This document shows positions 29,395 to 38,196 of a stretch of 58,112 bases of DNA, piece after piece. The notes below the pieces were generated by a model. The model saw nothing but the letters and a program-made list of their open reading frames with translations, had not been told where the DNA came from and made no database searches. Every line of letters starts with the position of its first letter. The stretch's first letter is position 1. The translations under genes were made by a program, and so were the position numbers. Source of the stretch: Saprospiraceae bacterium (GTDB taxonomy: Bacteria > Bacteroidota > Bacteroidia > Chitinophagales > Saprospiraceae); assembly GCA_016719855.1 (NCBI GenBank), contig JADJYH010000043.1, positions 1 through 58,112 of the forward strand, written 5' to 3'.

Positions 29395-30129
29395 TTACTT
29401 TCTATGGACATATTCCGCAGTTTCAAAAATCCCTCCGACCACAATGTCCTTGTTTTTTCCAATCACGAATTCGCTTAAGCCCACATGGCTTTTGTTCTTC
29501 CGCTTCCAGTCGTAGGTATAACCAAGTTGGGTGAAAGGATAACGCTGGTAAAGCGTGCTATCGGCAAAAGAGGCCCTGGCTTGGTCGGCCAGCCAGACGA
29601 GGTTTTCACAATCGGGGCTTGCGCCTTTCGGCAAAAAGAGGTCGCAGGTATTATCGGTCACTTCCGGGTCCACACAGGGGCGAATCAGGTCTTGGGGGCG
29701 CACCCAAAACTCCACAAAAACCTTTTTGTCAGCATTGGGTGGCAGGCCCAACAGTTGTTTCAGGCGCTTGTCAAGGGGCTTTGTTTTTTTGAACTTGCGA
29801 TGCTCTCCAGCGAGGCGCTTTTGCAAATCGGGAGCAGCCGTTACCCAAATAGGATACTTGCCGGTGTTATAAAACCCCGTTTTCGGGTCGTTTTTATAGT
29901 ACTTCGCATCTGCTTTCCACGACGATACCAGTACATAGCGCTCGCCACCGATTTCCTTCCAGACCAGGTTCGGGTTTTCCGTGGAAATCTTGGTGAGGTC
30001 AAATGACCGCTCGGTGCTGTTGGGTTGGGCGGCATTGGCAAGCGCCTTTTCGTAGCGTTGCTTGGTGCAACTGGGCGCTGTGAGTAGAAAACAAATGGTT
30101 AGGACAACGAAAGAATTAACATTTTTCAT
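29395..30129 (-). CDS. Putative lipoprotein, 244 aa, unknown function
   Basis: The N-terminus FVVLTICFLLTAPSCTKQRY gives a lipobox-like site (APSC). The mature protein has LVWKEIGGERYVLVSSWKAD and VFVEFWVRPQDLIRPCVDPE, with a possible disulfide pair near CVDPEVTDNTCDLF, and ends GLSEFVIGKNKDIVVGGI. No recognised domain. It lies upstream of another small lipoprotein gene on the same strand, about 100 bp apart. Confidence 0.65.
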   Translation of the reverse strand: MKNVNSFVVLTICFLLTAPSCTKQRYEKALANAAQPNSTERSFDLTKISTENPNLVWKEIGGERYVLVSSWKADAKYYKNDPKTGFYNTGKYPIWVTAAPDLQKRLAGEHRKFKKTKPLDKRLKQLLGLPPNADKKVFVEFWVRPQDLIRPCVDPEVTDNTCDLFLPKGASPDCENLVWLADQARASFADSTLYQRYPFTQLGYTYDWKRKNKSHVGLSEFVIGKNKDIVVGGIFETAEYVHRK

Positions 30130-30186
30130 TTCGAGGAAGATTGTTGAAATTTTGGTTGCAAACTTACCGAAACACGGGATGAAATT

Positions 30187-30840
30187 TCAACAGTGGGTGC
30201 AAACTTTGTGGAACTGACGATACTTGAGGCAATGGTCGTTCATTGCAGAGCACGGGCAACCGCAAGGGTCGCCCCTACAAGGACGTGGGTTAATCAGGGT
30301 AAAAAATGTATCCTTTTCCCAATTCGCTGGGTTGTTGATGATATAATTTGAAATCATATCAAATGCTTTGACGTTGCGGATAATATGCTCATGATAATTT
30401 CTTTGCCAAACCTTTCCAAGGTATTCATTTGGCTTGTTACCTTTGACAAAATTGACACAATTAACTTGCGTAATGGAACAATATGCACCCACTATTTGAC
30501 CCAGTGTTGGATTATCAGCCCATTGCGTTTTTGTCAATTAAATTCGGTGAAATAGGCATAGGCAATAGATTATGACTTGCTGTTTGTGCAGCCTCAGAAG
30601 GCAATATTGTGTTAATCATTATGACGCCATGCATGTGATTTGGCATAATTTGAAACGCACCTAAATCAATATGTTTCCAACGTGCTGGCAAGGCTTCCCC
30701 ATTCTTGATAGGCAATAATCCCAAATTCATTTAAATGCATTTCATGGTTGATTATTTCTCCAAATAAACATCGCCTCCCTTGTGCGCATATTGTAACAAA
30801 ATAAGCGCCGCTTGGCTATAATCATATCCTCAAACGGACG
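30187..30840 (-). pseudogene. REP-associated tyrosine transposase (RAYT, Y1_Tnp-like), frameshifted
   Basis: Across three frames on the minus strand I can assemble RRSVRLRGYDYSQ, AYFVTICAQG, GAFQIMPNHMHGVIMI (the HxH-like catalytic motif of Y1/HUH transposases) and LGKVWQRNYHEHIIRN with YIINNPANWEKD. This is the conserved core of TnpA_REP. The gene is broken at several places and its N-terminus abuts the A-free tract at 30861. A REP-like copy (30254-30278) is fused to its C-terminal end, and two more copies lie upstream in the 31313-31414 hairpin. It is normally responsible for mobilising REP palindromes. Confidence 0.75.
30254..30278. repeat. REP-like unit at the 3' end of the RAYT remnant
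   Basis: GGGCAACCGCAAGGGTCGCC then CCTAC. It matches the arms of the hairpin at 31313-31414. Confidence 0.65.
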
Positions 30841-30860
30841 CTTCGCCGAGGGGGGGGGAA

Positions 30861-31243
30861 TGGGGTGGGGGGGGGGGGGTTTTTTTGGTTTTGGTTGGCC
30901 GGGGCGGGGCGTTTTTTTTTCGGGGTTTCTGTTTTTTCGCGGGGGGGGGCCGCCTTCGGGGGGGGGGGGCCCGTCGGTTTTCGGGGGTGTTGGCCCCGCC
31001 GGCGGGGGGCGGCCCGCCCTTGGTCCCGGGGGGGGTGGGGGGGGCTTTGGGGGGGGGTTTCGGGCCCCGTTTTGTGGGGGCGGGGGGGGGGGGGGGGGGT
31101 CTGTGGCGGCCCGGGGGGGGGGCGGGGGGGGGTTTCCGCCCCCCTCCGCCCTGTTTTTTTTCCCTTGGTTGTTCTTGTTTTGTGGTGGGTTGTTCCTGGG
31201 CCGTCTTTCTTTGGCCCCCCCCTTCCCTTTTTTCCGGTGGTTG
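30861..31243. other. 383-base stretch with no A; long G-runs
   Basis: From 30861 to 31243 the plus strand contains only G, T and C, with runs of up to about 20 G. Apparent Gly-rich (plus) or Pro-rich (minus) frames across it are by-products. It sits between the RAYT N-terminus and a strong hairpin. It could be assembly or base-calling failure at a structured site, or a true simple-sequence expansion. Confidence 0.8.
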
Positions 31244-31312
31244 ATGTATGGCTGGGTCGTATTTTCTCATTGCATGTACATGTTATTCCACACTCAGTTA
31301 TTTACAAACTAA

Positions 31313-31414
31313 CCACGGTCCCCGTAGGGGGCGACCCTTGCGGTCGCCCTCGTGCTGTGAAGAACGACTCGTTAACATAGGGCGACCGCAAGTGTCCCCC
31401 CTACGGGACCGTGG
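31313..31414. repeat. Long REP-type hairpin
   Basis: The left arm (31313-31350) starts CCACGGTCCCCGTAGGGGGC and contains GACCCTTGCGGTCGCCCT. The right arm (31379-31414) is its near-complement, starting AGGGCGACCGCAAGTGTCCC and ending GGGACCGTGG. The loop is about 28 bases. The unit GGGCGACCGCAAGGGTCGCC also occurs at 30254. Confidence 0.8.
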
Positions 31415-31444
31415 TGGGCTGACGTAAATGGGTCAGCGTATTTC

Positions 31445-33700
31445 TCAATAATCCTCCACCTTCACCGGCGCCTTCAAGCTCCCCTGCTTCTTCTCCCGTA
31501 TCGACTTCGGTTGCTTCTCTTTTTTCGGCGCAGAAGGCCCGTCCTTCTTCGGATGCACCAGCTTCATCTCCTGAATCAACCTCGTGGCCCCGGCGTACTT
31601 GTCGACGATGAACAGCACGTAGCGGGCGTCCACCATGATGTTGCGGCAGATGCTCACGTCGTAGTTGTAGTCGCTCATGGTGCCCTCCCAAACCCGGTCG
31701 AAGTTGAGGCCGATGAGGTTGCCGTGGGCGTCAATGGCCGGGCTGCCGGAGTTGCCGCCCGTGGTGTGGTTCGAGCCAAGGAAACAGACGGGCAACTTGC
31801 CGTTCTCGCCATATTGGCCGTAATCCTTTTTGTCGTAGAGTTCCCGCAGGCGGGCCGGCACGTCGAACTCGTAATCGCCGGGCACGTACTTCTCCATCAC
31901 GCCTTCGAGGTAGGTCTGCGGGGAGTAGGCCACGGCGTCCTGCGGCTGGTAGCCCTGCACCTGGCCGTAGCTGATGCGCATGGTCGAGTTGGCGTCCGGG
32001 TAGAATTTCTTGTTGGGAAAAACCTCCATCTGCGCCCGCATGTAGGTGGCTTGCAGCACCTCGATTCGGTCGTTGTACTCGTTGTACTTGGGCGTTATTT
32101 TGGCGTTGTAAACATCCCGAAGGCTGTTCAGCAACTGGCAGCCCGGGTCGGTGACGATGCCCCTGATGCCATCGAACATGGGCTTCTCCAGCACGGCGTT
32201 GGCTGCGGCTTGGTTGGTGAGGAAGGAGTTGCTGAACACATTCTCCGCCAGTTTTTCATAGCTGCCGCCAGCATTGGCAAGCATGGTAGCGAGCATCTCG
32301 GACTGAAAATCCTTGCCCAATTTTTTTACCAATACCTCCATTTGCGCAGCAAAAACACGTTGGTCCATCTCTGGGCGGTAGTCTTTGTAAAAAGCGGCGA
32401 GGCCGTCCCGAACCTTCTGTTTTTCCTCGATATAGCCCGCTTCACCGTTCTTTTCATGCGCTTTGGTTATCCCGTTGAAACGGCTGGCTGCCCTGAAAAT
32501 CTCCACATTGCTGCCCAAGATTTCATCAAAATACGCCTTGGCCTCGGCGTAGGGCGTGATGTCCCGGTACAGTTGCTCAAACTCCTTGAGCAGGCCCTGG
32601 TACTTCGAAAACTTGGGATTAATCGTCACCAGCTTCATAAACTCCGCCTCATACTGCTGCTTCTTTTTCACTGCCTTGGTCTTGCGAAGACCGAGCACTT
32701 CGCCCTTCCATTTTTTCCAGGCATTGGCGAGGCTGGCCTGCTTGCTGGCATACTGGATTTTGACCTGTGCATCGGCCCTCATGCCGCCGTCCCAGATGGC
32801 GAGGGTCTTGTCCCGCACCATGATGCGGGCAGGGTCGAGCACGTCAGCAATTTGCGAGATGGCGTAGCTCGGCAGGTATTCGCTGGTGCGTCCCGGAAAG
32901 CCAAAAACCAGTGTGAAATCGCCCTCCGCCACACCATCGAGGCTGATGGGCAGAAAGTGCTTGGGCTTCAGCGGCACATTGTCGGTGCTGTACTCGGCGG
33001 GGCGGTTGTTCTTGTCGGCGTAGATGCGGAACATGGAAAAATCGCCCGTGTGGCGGGGCCAAACCCAGTTGTCGGTATCCGCTCCGAACTTGCCGATACT
33101 TGACGGCGGCGTGCCCACCAATCGCACGTCCTTGTAGGTGACGGTGATGAACATAAAGTATTGGTTGCCAGCGAAAAATGGGCGTACCATCGCCTCTTCC
33201 CAAGCCTCCATTTTTGCCGACTTTTTAATGGCGTCGAGGTTTTTGTCAATGGTGCTTTGGCGGGTCTTTTTGTCCATGTCGTCCGTGACGCCAGCGAGCG
33301 CTGCCGCCGTCACGTCTTCGATGCGGGAGATGAACATGGCAGTGAGGCCGGGATTGGGCAGTTCGTCTTTGAGCGTTTTCGCCCAAAAGCCGTCTTCAAG
33401 GTAGTTGTGCTCCAGCGTGGAGTGCGACTGTATCTGCCCAAAACCGCAGTGGTGGTTGGTGAGCAGCAGCCCTTTGTCTGAGATGACCTCCGCCGTGCAG
33501 CCGCCGCCGAACTGCACGATGGCGTCCTTGAGCGAGCCTTTGTTGACGGAGTAGATGTCCTCGGCGGTCATTTTCATGCCAAGGCTTTTCATCTCGGTTT
33601 CGTTCAAAAGGCCAAGCAGCAATGGCAGCCACATTCCCTCGACGGCAAAAACGAGGCGGGCGGCGAGGAGAAAGGTTAGGGATAAGATTAGTTTTTTCAT
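31445..33700 (-). CDS. S46-family dipeptidyl-peptidase (DPP11-like)
   Basis: The protein is 751 residues and complete. A signal peptide (ILSLTFLLAARLVFA) is followed by VEGMWLPLLL. The chymotrypsin-fold halves carry the catalytic His in LLLTNHHCGFGQIQSHS and the Ser in TTGGNSGSPAIDA. An alpha-helical lid lies between them. The residue 18 positions after the nucleophile is Arg (GLNFDRVWEG). In the family, Arg at this site marks DPP11 (Asp/Glu at P1) and Gly marks DPP7. It is periplasmic and removes dipeptides from peptide N-termini for amino acid nutrition. A 9-bp-period array lies just upstream of the start. Confidence 0.92.
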   Translation of the reverse strand: MKKLILSLTFLLAARLVFAVEGMWLPLLLGLLNETEMKSLGMKMTAEDIYSVNKGSLKDAIVQFGGGCTAEVISDKGLLLTNHHCGFGQIQSHSTLEHNYLEDGFWAKTLKDELPNPGLTAMFISRIEDVTAAALAGVTDDMDKKTRQSTIDKNLDAIKKSAKMEAWEEAMVRPFFAGNQYFMFITVTYKDVRLVGTPPSSIGKFGADTDNWVWPRHTGDFSMFRIYADKNNRPAEYSTDNVPLKPKHFLPISLDGVAEGDFTLVFGFPGRTSEYLPSYAISQIADVLDPARIMVRDKTLAIWDGGMRADAQVKIQYASKQASLANAWKKWKGEVLGLRKTKAVKKKQQYEAEFMKLVTINPKFSKYQGLLKEFEQLYRDITPYAEAKAYFDEILGSNVEIFRAASRFNGITKAHEKNGEAGYIEEKQKVRDGLAAFYKDYRPEMDQRVFAAQMEVLVKKLGKDFQSEMLATMLANAGGSYEKLAENVFSNSFLTNQAAANAVLEKPMFDGIRGIVTDPGCQLLNSLRDVYNAKITPKYNEYNDRIEVLQATYMRAQMEVFPNKKFYPDANSTMRISYGQVQGYQPQDAVAYSPQTYLEGVMEKYVPGDYEFDVPARLRELYDKKDYGQYGENGKLPVCFLGSNHTTGGNSGSPAIDAHGNLIGLNFDRVWEGTMSDYNYDVSICRNIMVDARYVLFIVDKYAGATRLIQEMKLVHPKKDGPSAPKKEKQPKSIREKKQGSLKAPVKVEDY

Positions 33701-33710
33701 GATTGATGGT

Positions 33711-33747
33711 TTGTCATTAATGTCATTGAAGTCATTTGGCCATTTCG
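33711..33747. repeat. 9-bp-period array upstream of the S46 gene
   Basis: TGTCATTAA, TGTCATTGA, AGTCATTTG and GCCATTTCG in series, starting 11 bp from the S46 start codon. Confidence 0.6.
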
Positions 33748-33812
33748 GAATTTGCGGTGCGAAGATAAGGACATCGCTGGTCTTAAAAGGCGGGAATCGT
33801 TTGCGCAGCGGC

Positions 33813-35231
33813 CTACTTCAAAAACCTCCCCAGCACCGCCTCCAACTGCCACTCCGCCATCTCGCCACTTTGTTTGTACACGATTTTTTTGTCGGCATCG
33901 AGGAGGAAAAGTCGTGGGTAGCTTCTCACGCTGAACATCGAAATGAGGTTCGCCTGGCGGTTCGGGTCGGCGAGCAGGTACCAGTCCTTGGGCAGGTTTT
34001 GGCTCTCGGTGAACTCCCAGCAACTGGGTGTGTCGCTGCCCGACTTCAGGCAGACCGCCGCCACTTTCAGGCCCTTGCCGCTGTAGTGTTCGTACATTTT
34101 TGCGATTTCGGGTATTTCCCTTTTGCAGTGCCCACAGTCGGGCATGTAAAATAGGAGCAGCGTCAGTTTTGCGGAGATGTCGTACAGTTTCACGGGGTTG
34201 TTTTCCCGGTCGAACATGGTGACGGGTGGCGCATCCTTGCCCTCGAAAAGCAGTTCCATTTGACTAGCGATATAGGTAGCATTGTTGACGTCGTTGGCGG
34301 ATGCCCATTTGGCCTTTCCCGTTTCAAGGTAGTTGTGCACCAGGTACACGTACACCTCGTCGTTGCGGAACTTGCTCAGTTTTGTGAACGAATTGACAAG
34401 GTATTTTTGGTAATAATCGTAGCCATCCGGGTATGCTTCCAAGCGTTTCAGCACCATGTCAACCAAGGTTTTGACCGTGTCGGGGTCGGCAGGGGCGAGG
34501 GAGAGCAGGAAGAAATCCGTGCGGTCGAGCCATTGCAGGTGGCGGGTGAAATCGGGGGTGCCGATGTTGCCGTTGTCAAAAAAATGGGCCCGTTGGTACA
34601 GCCAGCGCTCCCGTACTTCCTGTTGCCAGTTGCCTTTTTTGGGGGTGGATTTGGGTGGAACGGGGAACAGGGTCTGTTGCACCAACCGAGTGGTGAACCC
34701 CGCCTTTGTGTTGCTGATGAGGCTGTCCTGCAAATGCCGAATTTCCTCCTCCACCATCACCCGCTGGCGATAGAATTCCGCTGTTTGCAAAAAGCGTTCT
34801 TGCGCCACCACCTCGTCCATTCGCTTGTCCTCGAAGTTCATTTGTCGGAGGTAGGAAAAAAGGGCTTGGTTTTCCGGCGAGCCAACAATGACCGGCTTCT
34901 CGTAAGGTATCGAAATATTGGTTTCAATGCTGAACTTGCGCTGCCCATCCACCAGCCAGCACTGAAAAAACTGGAGGCTGGAGTTGGGAGTTCGCTTGTA
35001 AATGATGGCGTACATGCCCTGTTCCAGGGGCTTGCCGGTCTTGAGCAGGAAGGTGCCGTCCGGTTGGATGGCAACGGCAAAATCGGGCACTGCCCGCTTG
35101 CCAAAGGACGTGCCAAACCAGAGCGTGTCGTAACGGTAATTTTCCAGCTTGACCGTGATTTCGCAACCGTTTTCGGCATGGAGCGCAGCGCCCAAAAGTA
35201 GGGCGCACAGCAGGGACATGATATTTTTCAT
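33813..35231 (-). CDS. TlpA-like thiol-disulfide protein with N-terminal DUF5106-type region
   Basis: The signal peptide is MSLLCALLLGAALHA. The N-terminal part (ITVKLENYRYDTLWFGTSFG) resembles the DUF4369/DUF5106 beta domain. A long helical middle follows, then a thioredoxin fold from about residue 340: LTLLLFYMPDCGHCKREIPE (CxxC active site) and SVRSYPRLFLLDADKKIVYK with the cis-Pro. It is periplasmic, probably a reductant or isomerase anchored near the envelope. I chose the ATG at 35231 (MKNIMSLL) rather than an earlier ATG at 35261 because the signal peptide starts there. About 472 residues; intact. Confidence 0.82.
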   Translation of the reverse strand: MKNIMSLLCALLLGAALHAENGCEITVKLENYRYDTLWFGTSFGKRAVPDFAVAIQPDGTFLLKTGKPLEQGMYAIIYKRTPNSSLQFFQCWLVDGQRKFSIETNISIPYEKPVIVGSPENQALFSYLRQMNFEDKRMDEVVAQERFLQTAEFYRQRVMVEEEIRHLQDSLISNTKAGFTTRLVQQTLFPVPPKSTPKKGNWQQEVRERWLYQRAHFFDNGNIGTPDFTRHLQWLDRTDFFLLSLAPADPDTVKTLVDMVLKRLEAYPDGYDYYQKYLVNSFTKLSKFRNDEVYVYLVHNYLETGKAKWASANDVNNATYIASQMELLFEGKDAPPVTMFDRENNPVKLYDISAKLTLLLFYMPDCGHCKREIPEIAKMYEHYSGKGLKVAAVCLKSGSDTPSCWEFTESQNLPKDWYLLADPNRQANLISMFSVRSYPRLFLLDADKKIVYKQSGEMAEWQLEAVLGRFLK

Positions 35232-35258
35232 CAAAAAAAATTTAGCCAAAACCAAGGG

Positions 35259-35266
35259 CAAAGTTA
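35259..35266 (-). promoter_or_regulatory. Candidate -7 box (TAACTTTG, minus strand) for the TlpA-like gene
   Basis: CAAAGTTA on the plus strand, 28 bp upstream of the start codon. No clear -33 partner. Confidence 0.35.
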
Positions 35267-35358
35267 ACGCCGAAAACCTTCCTACCCGGTCTTGGGTCTG
35301 TTAACCATTCTCAAACAGGCAGTTGGCTGACATTTGCCACCAAAGAAACAAGCAACGC

Positions 35359-35389
35359 TTTGACAAATTGGAGGCTTTGGCTACCTTTG
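35359..35389 (+). promoter_or_regulatory. Promoter: TTTG-19-TACCTTTG
   Basis: A -33 TTTG (35359-35362) and -7 TACCTTTG (35382-35389), 19 bp apart, exactly the Bacteroidota spacing, 48 bp before the start at 35437. Confidence 0.6.
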
Positions 35390-35436
35390 GAACAAGCCCT
35401 GCCGCTAAGGCCATTTACCTTCAAAATTGCTCGCCG

Positions 35437-37071
35437 ATGAAACTGCTGACCAGCTTCTTGCCCCTGTTTTTGGGCGGTTTTTTTTGGGTGAAAAACGGCA
35501 TCCCGGCATCACCGCAGCTCCCGGTCGAAATCTGCGACAACGGCATTGACGACGACAGCGACGACCTCATTGACCTCAACGACACCTCCGACTGCAACTG
35601 CCCCGTGGCCGTGCCCCTGTCGCTCATCCCCAACCCCTCTTTCGAAGAACGTACGTGCTGCCCCCAAGACCGCTCCCAACTCAACTGTGCAAAAGACTGG
35701 ATACAAGCCTCGGAACCCACGACCGACTACCTCCACACCTGCGGCTGGATGGGCTGGCCCGACCTGCCACCTCCCCTCCCCTTCCCAGATGGCGATGGCT
35801 GTGTAGGCTTCCGCAACGGGCGGGTCGGCAATGCAGGCGGGCCAGGTGGGGCCAGCGAGGGCAACCCAAACTGGAAAGAATACGCCGGGGCTTGCCTCCT
35901 CGGCCCCTTAAAAGCTGGCACCGCCTACCGCTTCGAGTTTTGGATAGGGTTCACAAAAGCATTCAGCTCACCACCCACCACCATCGTTTTTTATGGTTCA
36001 ACTGACTGTGCAAACCTCCCATTTGGCGTGGGAAACGACGAATTTGGCTGCCCAACCAATGGCCCCGGCTGGGTGGAACTTGGCTCCGTGCCCATCAGCG
36101 GCGCACTCGAATGGAAGCTCAAGGACATCAACGTGATACCGCAGCAGGACATCTACGCCATTGCCATCGGCCCGAACTGCGTGGAAGAGAATTTGATTAC
36201 CAACACCTACTATTTTTTCGACAACCTCGTGTTGGCGGATGTGCAGCAATTTGATTTCAAAATAAAGGCCACCGGCAATCCCTGCGGTGGCGACTTTGTC
36301 CTCAACCTCCCCGACCGTGATACCCTGCAATACCAATGGTATCGGGACGGTGTGGCGCTCGTGGGCGAGACCGGCCCCACGCTGCACGGCATCTCAGACG
36401 AAGAGGGGGCGTACCAAGTTCGGATACTAGGCCCCAACAGCTGCAGGATAACGCCTGCCTACAAACTGAAAATCCCGTTTTTTGAAACCATAGTTGACAC
36501 GGTGATTTGTATTGACGAGTCGTTTTTATTCAATGAAACCAATATCGGGACAGCGGGCCAGTACGTGGACACGTTGCGTTCCGTTGATGGTTGTGACAGC
36601 ATTGTACACCTGAATTTGAGCATCTCAGCGGATGGCGTTGACACCGTTTTTGCGAAAATATTTGAATCTGAAATTTACCACCTAGGCAACCATTCCTACA
36701 AAAATCCGGGCGAGTACGAGGCTGTTTTTGCTTCGCAAATTGGCTGCGACAGCCTGGTACACCTCGTGCTGGATTTTTACAAAGTCTATATCCCCAGCGC
36801 CCTCTCGCCTAATGGCGATGGCATCAACGACGTGTTCACCATATTCGCTGGCGCTGACGTGAAGGAGGTGCTGAACCTTGAGGTTTACGACCGCTGGGGA
36901 GGCCGGGTGTACGACCATGACGACTTGATACCCAACGACGCAGCGGCAGGTTGGGACGGCACGCACCAAGGAAAGCAAGCCTCGCCCGGGGTGTACGTTT
37001 GGCAGGCCACCATCGTCTTCCAAGATGGAAAAAGGCGGGAATTGACGGGGTCGGTAACCTTGTTGCGATAG
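35437..37071 (+). CDS. Secreted protein with gliding-motility-type C-terminal (CHU_C) domain
   Basis: Signal-like N-terminus (LLTSFLPLFLGGFFWVKN), then ICDNGIDDDSDDLIDLNDTS, an Asp-rich calcium-binding-like motif. A carbohydrate-binding-like jelly-roll region follows (SLIPNPSFEE ... AGTAYRFEFWIGF). Later parts include an Ig-like segment (YQWYRDGVALVGETGPTLHG). It ends with the CHU_C/gliding-associated domain (YIPSALSPNGDGINDVFTIF, LEVYDRWGGRVYD), the type B T9SS sorting signal. About 544 residues. It is expected on the cell surface or released via T9SS. The start at 35437 follows a good promoter. Confidence 0.85.
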   Translation: MKLLTSFLPLFLGGFFWVKNGIPASPQLPVEICDNGIDDDSDDLIDLNDTSDCNCPVAVPLSLIPNPSFEERTCCPQDRSQLNCAKDWIQASEPTTDYLHTCGWMGWPDLPPPLPFPDGDGCVGFRNGRVGNAGGPGGASEGNPNWKEYAGACLLGPLKAGTAYRFEFWIGFTKAFSSPPTTIVFYGSTDCANLPFGVGNDEFGCPTNGPGWVELGSVPISGALEWKLKDINVIPQQDIYAIAIGPNCVEENLITNTYYFFDNLVLADVQQFDFKIKATGNPCGGDFVLNLPDRDTLQYQWYRDGVALVGETGPTLHGISDEEGAYQVRILGPNSCRITPAYKLKIPFFETIVDTVICIDESFLFNETNIGTAGQYVDTLRSVDGCDSIVHLNLSISADGVDTVFAKIFESEIYHLGNHSYKNPGEYEAVFASQIGCDSLVHLVLDFYKVYIPSALSPNGDGINDVFTIFAGADVKEVLNLEVYDRWGGRVYDHDDLIPNDAAAGWDGTHQGKQASPGVYVWQATIVFQDGKRRELTGSVTLLR

Positions 37072-37159
37072 GCCACAACACCTGATTATAAAGGGATAAT
37101 TGGAGTATCGAAGAACTTGGTTAAACAATGTGATTAGAAAATAATTAAATTTTTAAGAA

Positions 37160-37192
37160 TTTGTCTTTCTGAAACTTTTGTGCTTACCTTTG
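37160..37192 (+). promoter_or_regulatory. Candidate promoter TTTG-21-TACCTTTG for the RRM gene
   Basis: -33 TTTG at 37160-37163 and -7 TACCTTTG at 37185-37192. The start codon is at 37399, so the mRNA would have a leader of about 200 nt, as in cold-regulated RNA-binding genes. No known riboswitch was recognised in the leader. Confidence 0.5.
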
Positions 37193-37398
37193 CTTTGTTC
37201 TTTGAGAAATTTTCTGCAAGCAAGAGAGATTTATTCGGCAAGGGTCTCTGTCAGTAGCCAGGTAAGTAAGTTTTCGCAAGTTCCTTTAACTCCGCAACTC
37301 GTCTTCCGCTATCTGCCTTTCTTTCCCCATTTTGTTCGTCCCTAAATATTTACTGCTTCAGGAGTTGCTCTAATTCTTCACTTTAATCATTTTTTGCA

Positions 37399-37869
<471 letters not shown>

Positions 37870-37899
37870 TCTACTTGCAAACGCAATCAAGATACTTTT

Positions 37900-37937
37900 A
37901 AAAAAGGCCCTGGAGTTCGCTCCGGGGCCTTTTTTTG
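37900..37937 (+). terminator. Rho-independent terminator after the RRM gene
   Basis: AAAGGCCCTGGAG, short loop TTCG, CTCCGGGGCCTTTTTTT: a GC-rich stem with one mismatch, then T-run. Confidence 0.85.
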
Positions 37938-38066
37938 TGGGGTTGGGAATTTTCGAATAGCGGGTTGAAACCACCAAATTTGCGCAAATCACAGCCGCAG
38001 GACCTGTCCCGCCCAGCGGGAGCGGCGAAATCTTTGTAGCCGAGCGGGAAAAACAAGGTGTTTCAA

Positions 38067-38151
38067 GGTGCAGCGCACCGTAACATTACGGTGCGCTGCA
38101 CCCCAAAGCCTTTGATGCGGAGTTTCTACAAATATTTCGGTGCGCTGCACC
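38067..38151. repeat. REP-like cluster with a 36-bp palindrome
   Basis: GGTGCAGCGCACCGTAA (38067-38083), loop CA, then its exact complement (38086-38102). A third copy of CGGTGCGCTGCACC lies at 38138-38151. This fills much of the 37938-38196 gap between convergent genes. Confidence 0.85.
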
Positions 38152-38196
38152 TAATTCGCTTGAATTAGGAATTATTGGCGCACCAACTTCCTCGCA

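Noticed and set aside
30812..31380. Long Gly-rich plus-strand frames and a Pro-rich minus-strand frame
   Set aside because: They exist only because the tract is G-rich and has no A; no start context, no conserved motif, and the codons simply follow G-runs.
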